From NCBI GenBank assembly GCA_031553915.1, contig JAVBKT010000012.1:1-61371 (forward strand): a stretch of DNA of 61,371 bases. The letters run 5' to 3'. The stretch comes from HGM13862 sp031553915 (lineage in GTDB: Bacteria; Bacillota; Dehalobacteriia; UBA4068). Of this stretch, positions 61,049-61,371 are shown in pieces. The notes below the pieces were generated by a model. The model was not told the DNA's origin. It saw only the letters and a program-made list of their open reading frames with translations, and searched no databases. The position numbers and the translations under genes are program-made. Position 1 is the first letter of the stretch; the number at the start of each line of letters is the position of its first letter.

Positions 61049-61135
61049 TTGTTTCTCCTTAAACCGTAAATTTTCCGGATTAGCTGCTGGTTTCAAGCAA
61101 TGCTAATCAGCCCAGATATAATTGGGCACTTAGTT

Positions 61136-61164
61136 AGATTATCATAATATGACAACCTTGTCAA
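61136..61164 (-). promoter_or_regulatory. Sigma-A promoter for rpmG-secE-nusG-rplKA
   Basis: On the minus strand TTGACA (61159-61164) and TAATCT (61136-61141) have a 17-base spacer. A 5' leader of about 80 bases precedes rpmG. Confidence 0.83.
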
Positions 61165-61186
61165 TAAATATTTTCAATGGAAGGTA

Positions 61187-61214
61187 GAGAAAGTGGCTGC
61201 CCGTAAGCAGCCAC
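61187..61214 (-). terminator. Terminator after tuf
   Basis: GTGGCTGC (61193-61200) pairs with GCAGCCAC (61207-61214) around six bases, and the minus strand then reads TTTCTCT. Confidence 0.75.
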
Positions 61215-61245
61215 CTTATAACTAGCTTTACCTGTGTTTCTTACA

Positions 61246-61371
61246 TTATTTATTGATGCCGACAACAACGCCGGAACCAACGGTGCGTCCGCCTTCACGA
61301 ATAGCAAAGCGGAGGCCTTCTTCAATAGCGATCGAGGTGATCAGCTCAATGTCCATGACAATGTTGTCGCC
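61246..61371 (-). CDS. tuf: Elongation factor Tu, C-terminal end (partial)
   Basis: Only the last 41 codons lie in the window. The C terminus reads GDNIVMDIELITSIAIEEGLRFAIREGGRTVGSGVVVGI, the conserved domain 3 end of EF-Tu. The 5' part runs off the right edge. Confidence 0.96.
   Translation of the reverse strand, partial: GDNIVMDIELITSIAIEEGLRFAIREGGRTVGSGVVVGINK

Overview
The window reads as chromosome of a spore-forming Bacillota (Firmicutes), most likely a Clostridia-type monoderm. The evidence is a germination protease (gpr) and ylbJ, a T-box in front of thrS, strong AGGAGG-type ribosome binding sites, consensus sigma-A promoters with 17-bp spacers, and a type IV pilus cluster without secretin (pilQ) or pilP. 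No species is claimed.

Layout. 1-10 kb: tRNA-Ser(CGA) with a broken 5'-half copy beside it, a lipid-kinase-like gene, comEA-comEC-holA-hemW, gpr, two tandem zinc-ribbon miniproteins, rsmD, a coiled-coil gene and ylbJ. 10-17 kb: ackA, then a yceD-rpmF-plsX-acpP-rnc operon behind a perfect promoter, then T-box-controlled thrS. 17-19 kb: small membrane proteins, a UPF0173 hydrolase and a DUF1540 miniprotein. 19-29.4 kb: a type IV pilus operon (major pilin, pilD, pilC, pilM, pilN, pilO, a large PilX-like protein, two minor pilins, pilB, pilT). 29.4-34.4 kb: a CNNM/CorC membrane protein behind an attenuator-like leader, a nucleoside kinase, and a group of small Cys-rich or Gly-rich proteins of unknown role. 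34.4-42.5 kb: a minus-strand operon combining a CUT1 sugar-type ABC importer (large lipoprotein binding protein, two permeases, UgpC/MsmX-type ATPase) with an HlyD adaptor and a MacB-like extracytoplasmic protein, behind one promoter with a palindromic operator. 42.9-45.5 kb: a methyltransferase, a 547-bp element with terminal inverted repeats and covarying hairpins, and a 31-cysteine protein. 45.6-57.5 kb: valS-folC-maf-minC(short)-minD-minE, smc, ftsY and an anchored unknown protein. 57.6-61.4 kb on the minus strand: tuf (partial), rpmG, secE, nusG, rplK, rplA, L10 leader, rplJ, rplL.

Several normally conserved neighbourhoods are cut down. rplJL is not followed by rpoBC. maf is followed directly by a minC that has only its C-terminal domain, with no mreBCD. 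plsX and acpP lack the usual fab genes between them. rnc is about 37 kb from smc-ftsY, and coaD is missing beside rsmD. This points to a rearranged genome and possibly to a coccoid cell. The least explained items are the structured repeat element at 43761-44307, the hybrid importer/HlyD operon, the CNNM leader, and the small Cys-rich proteins.
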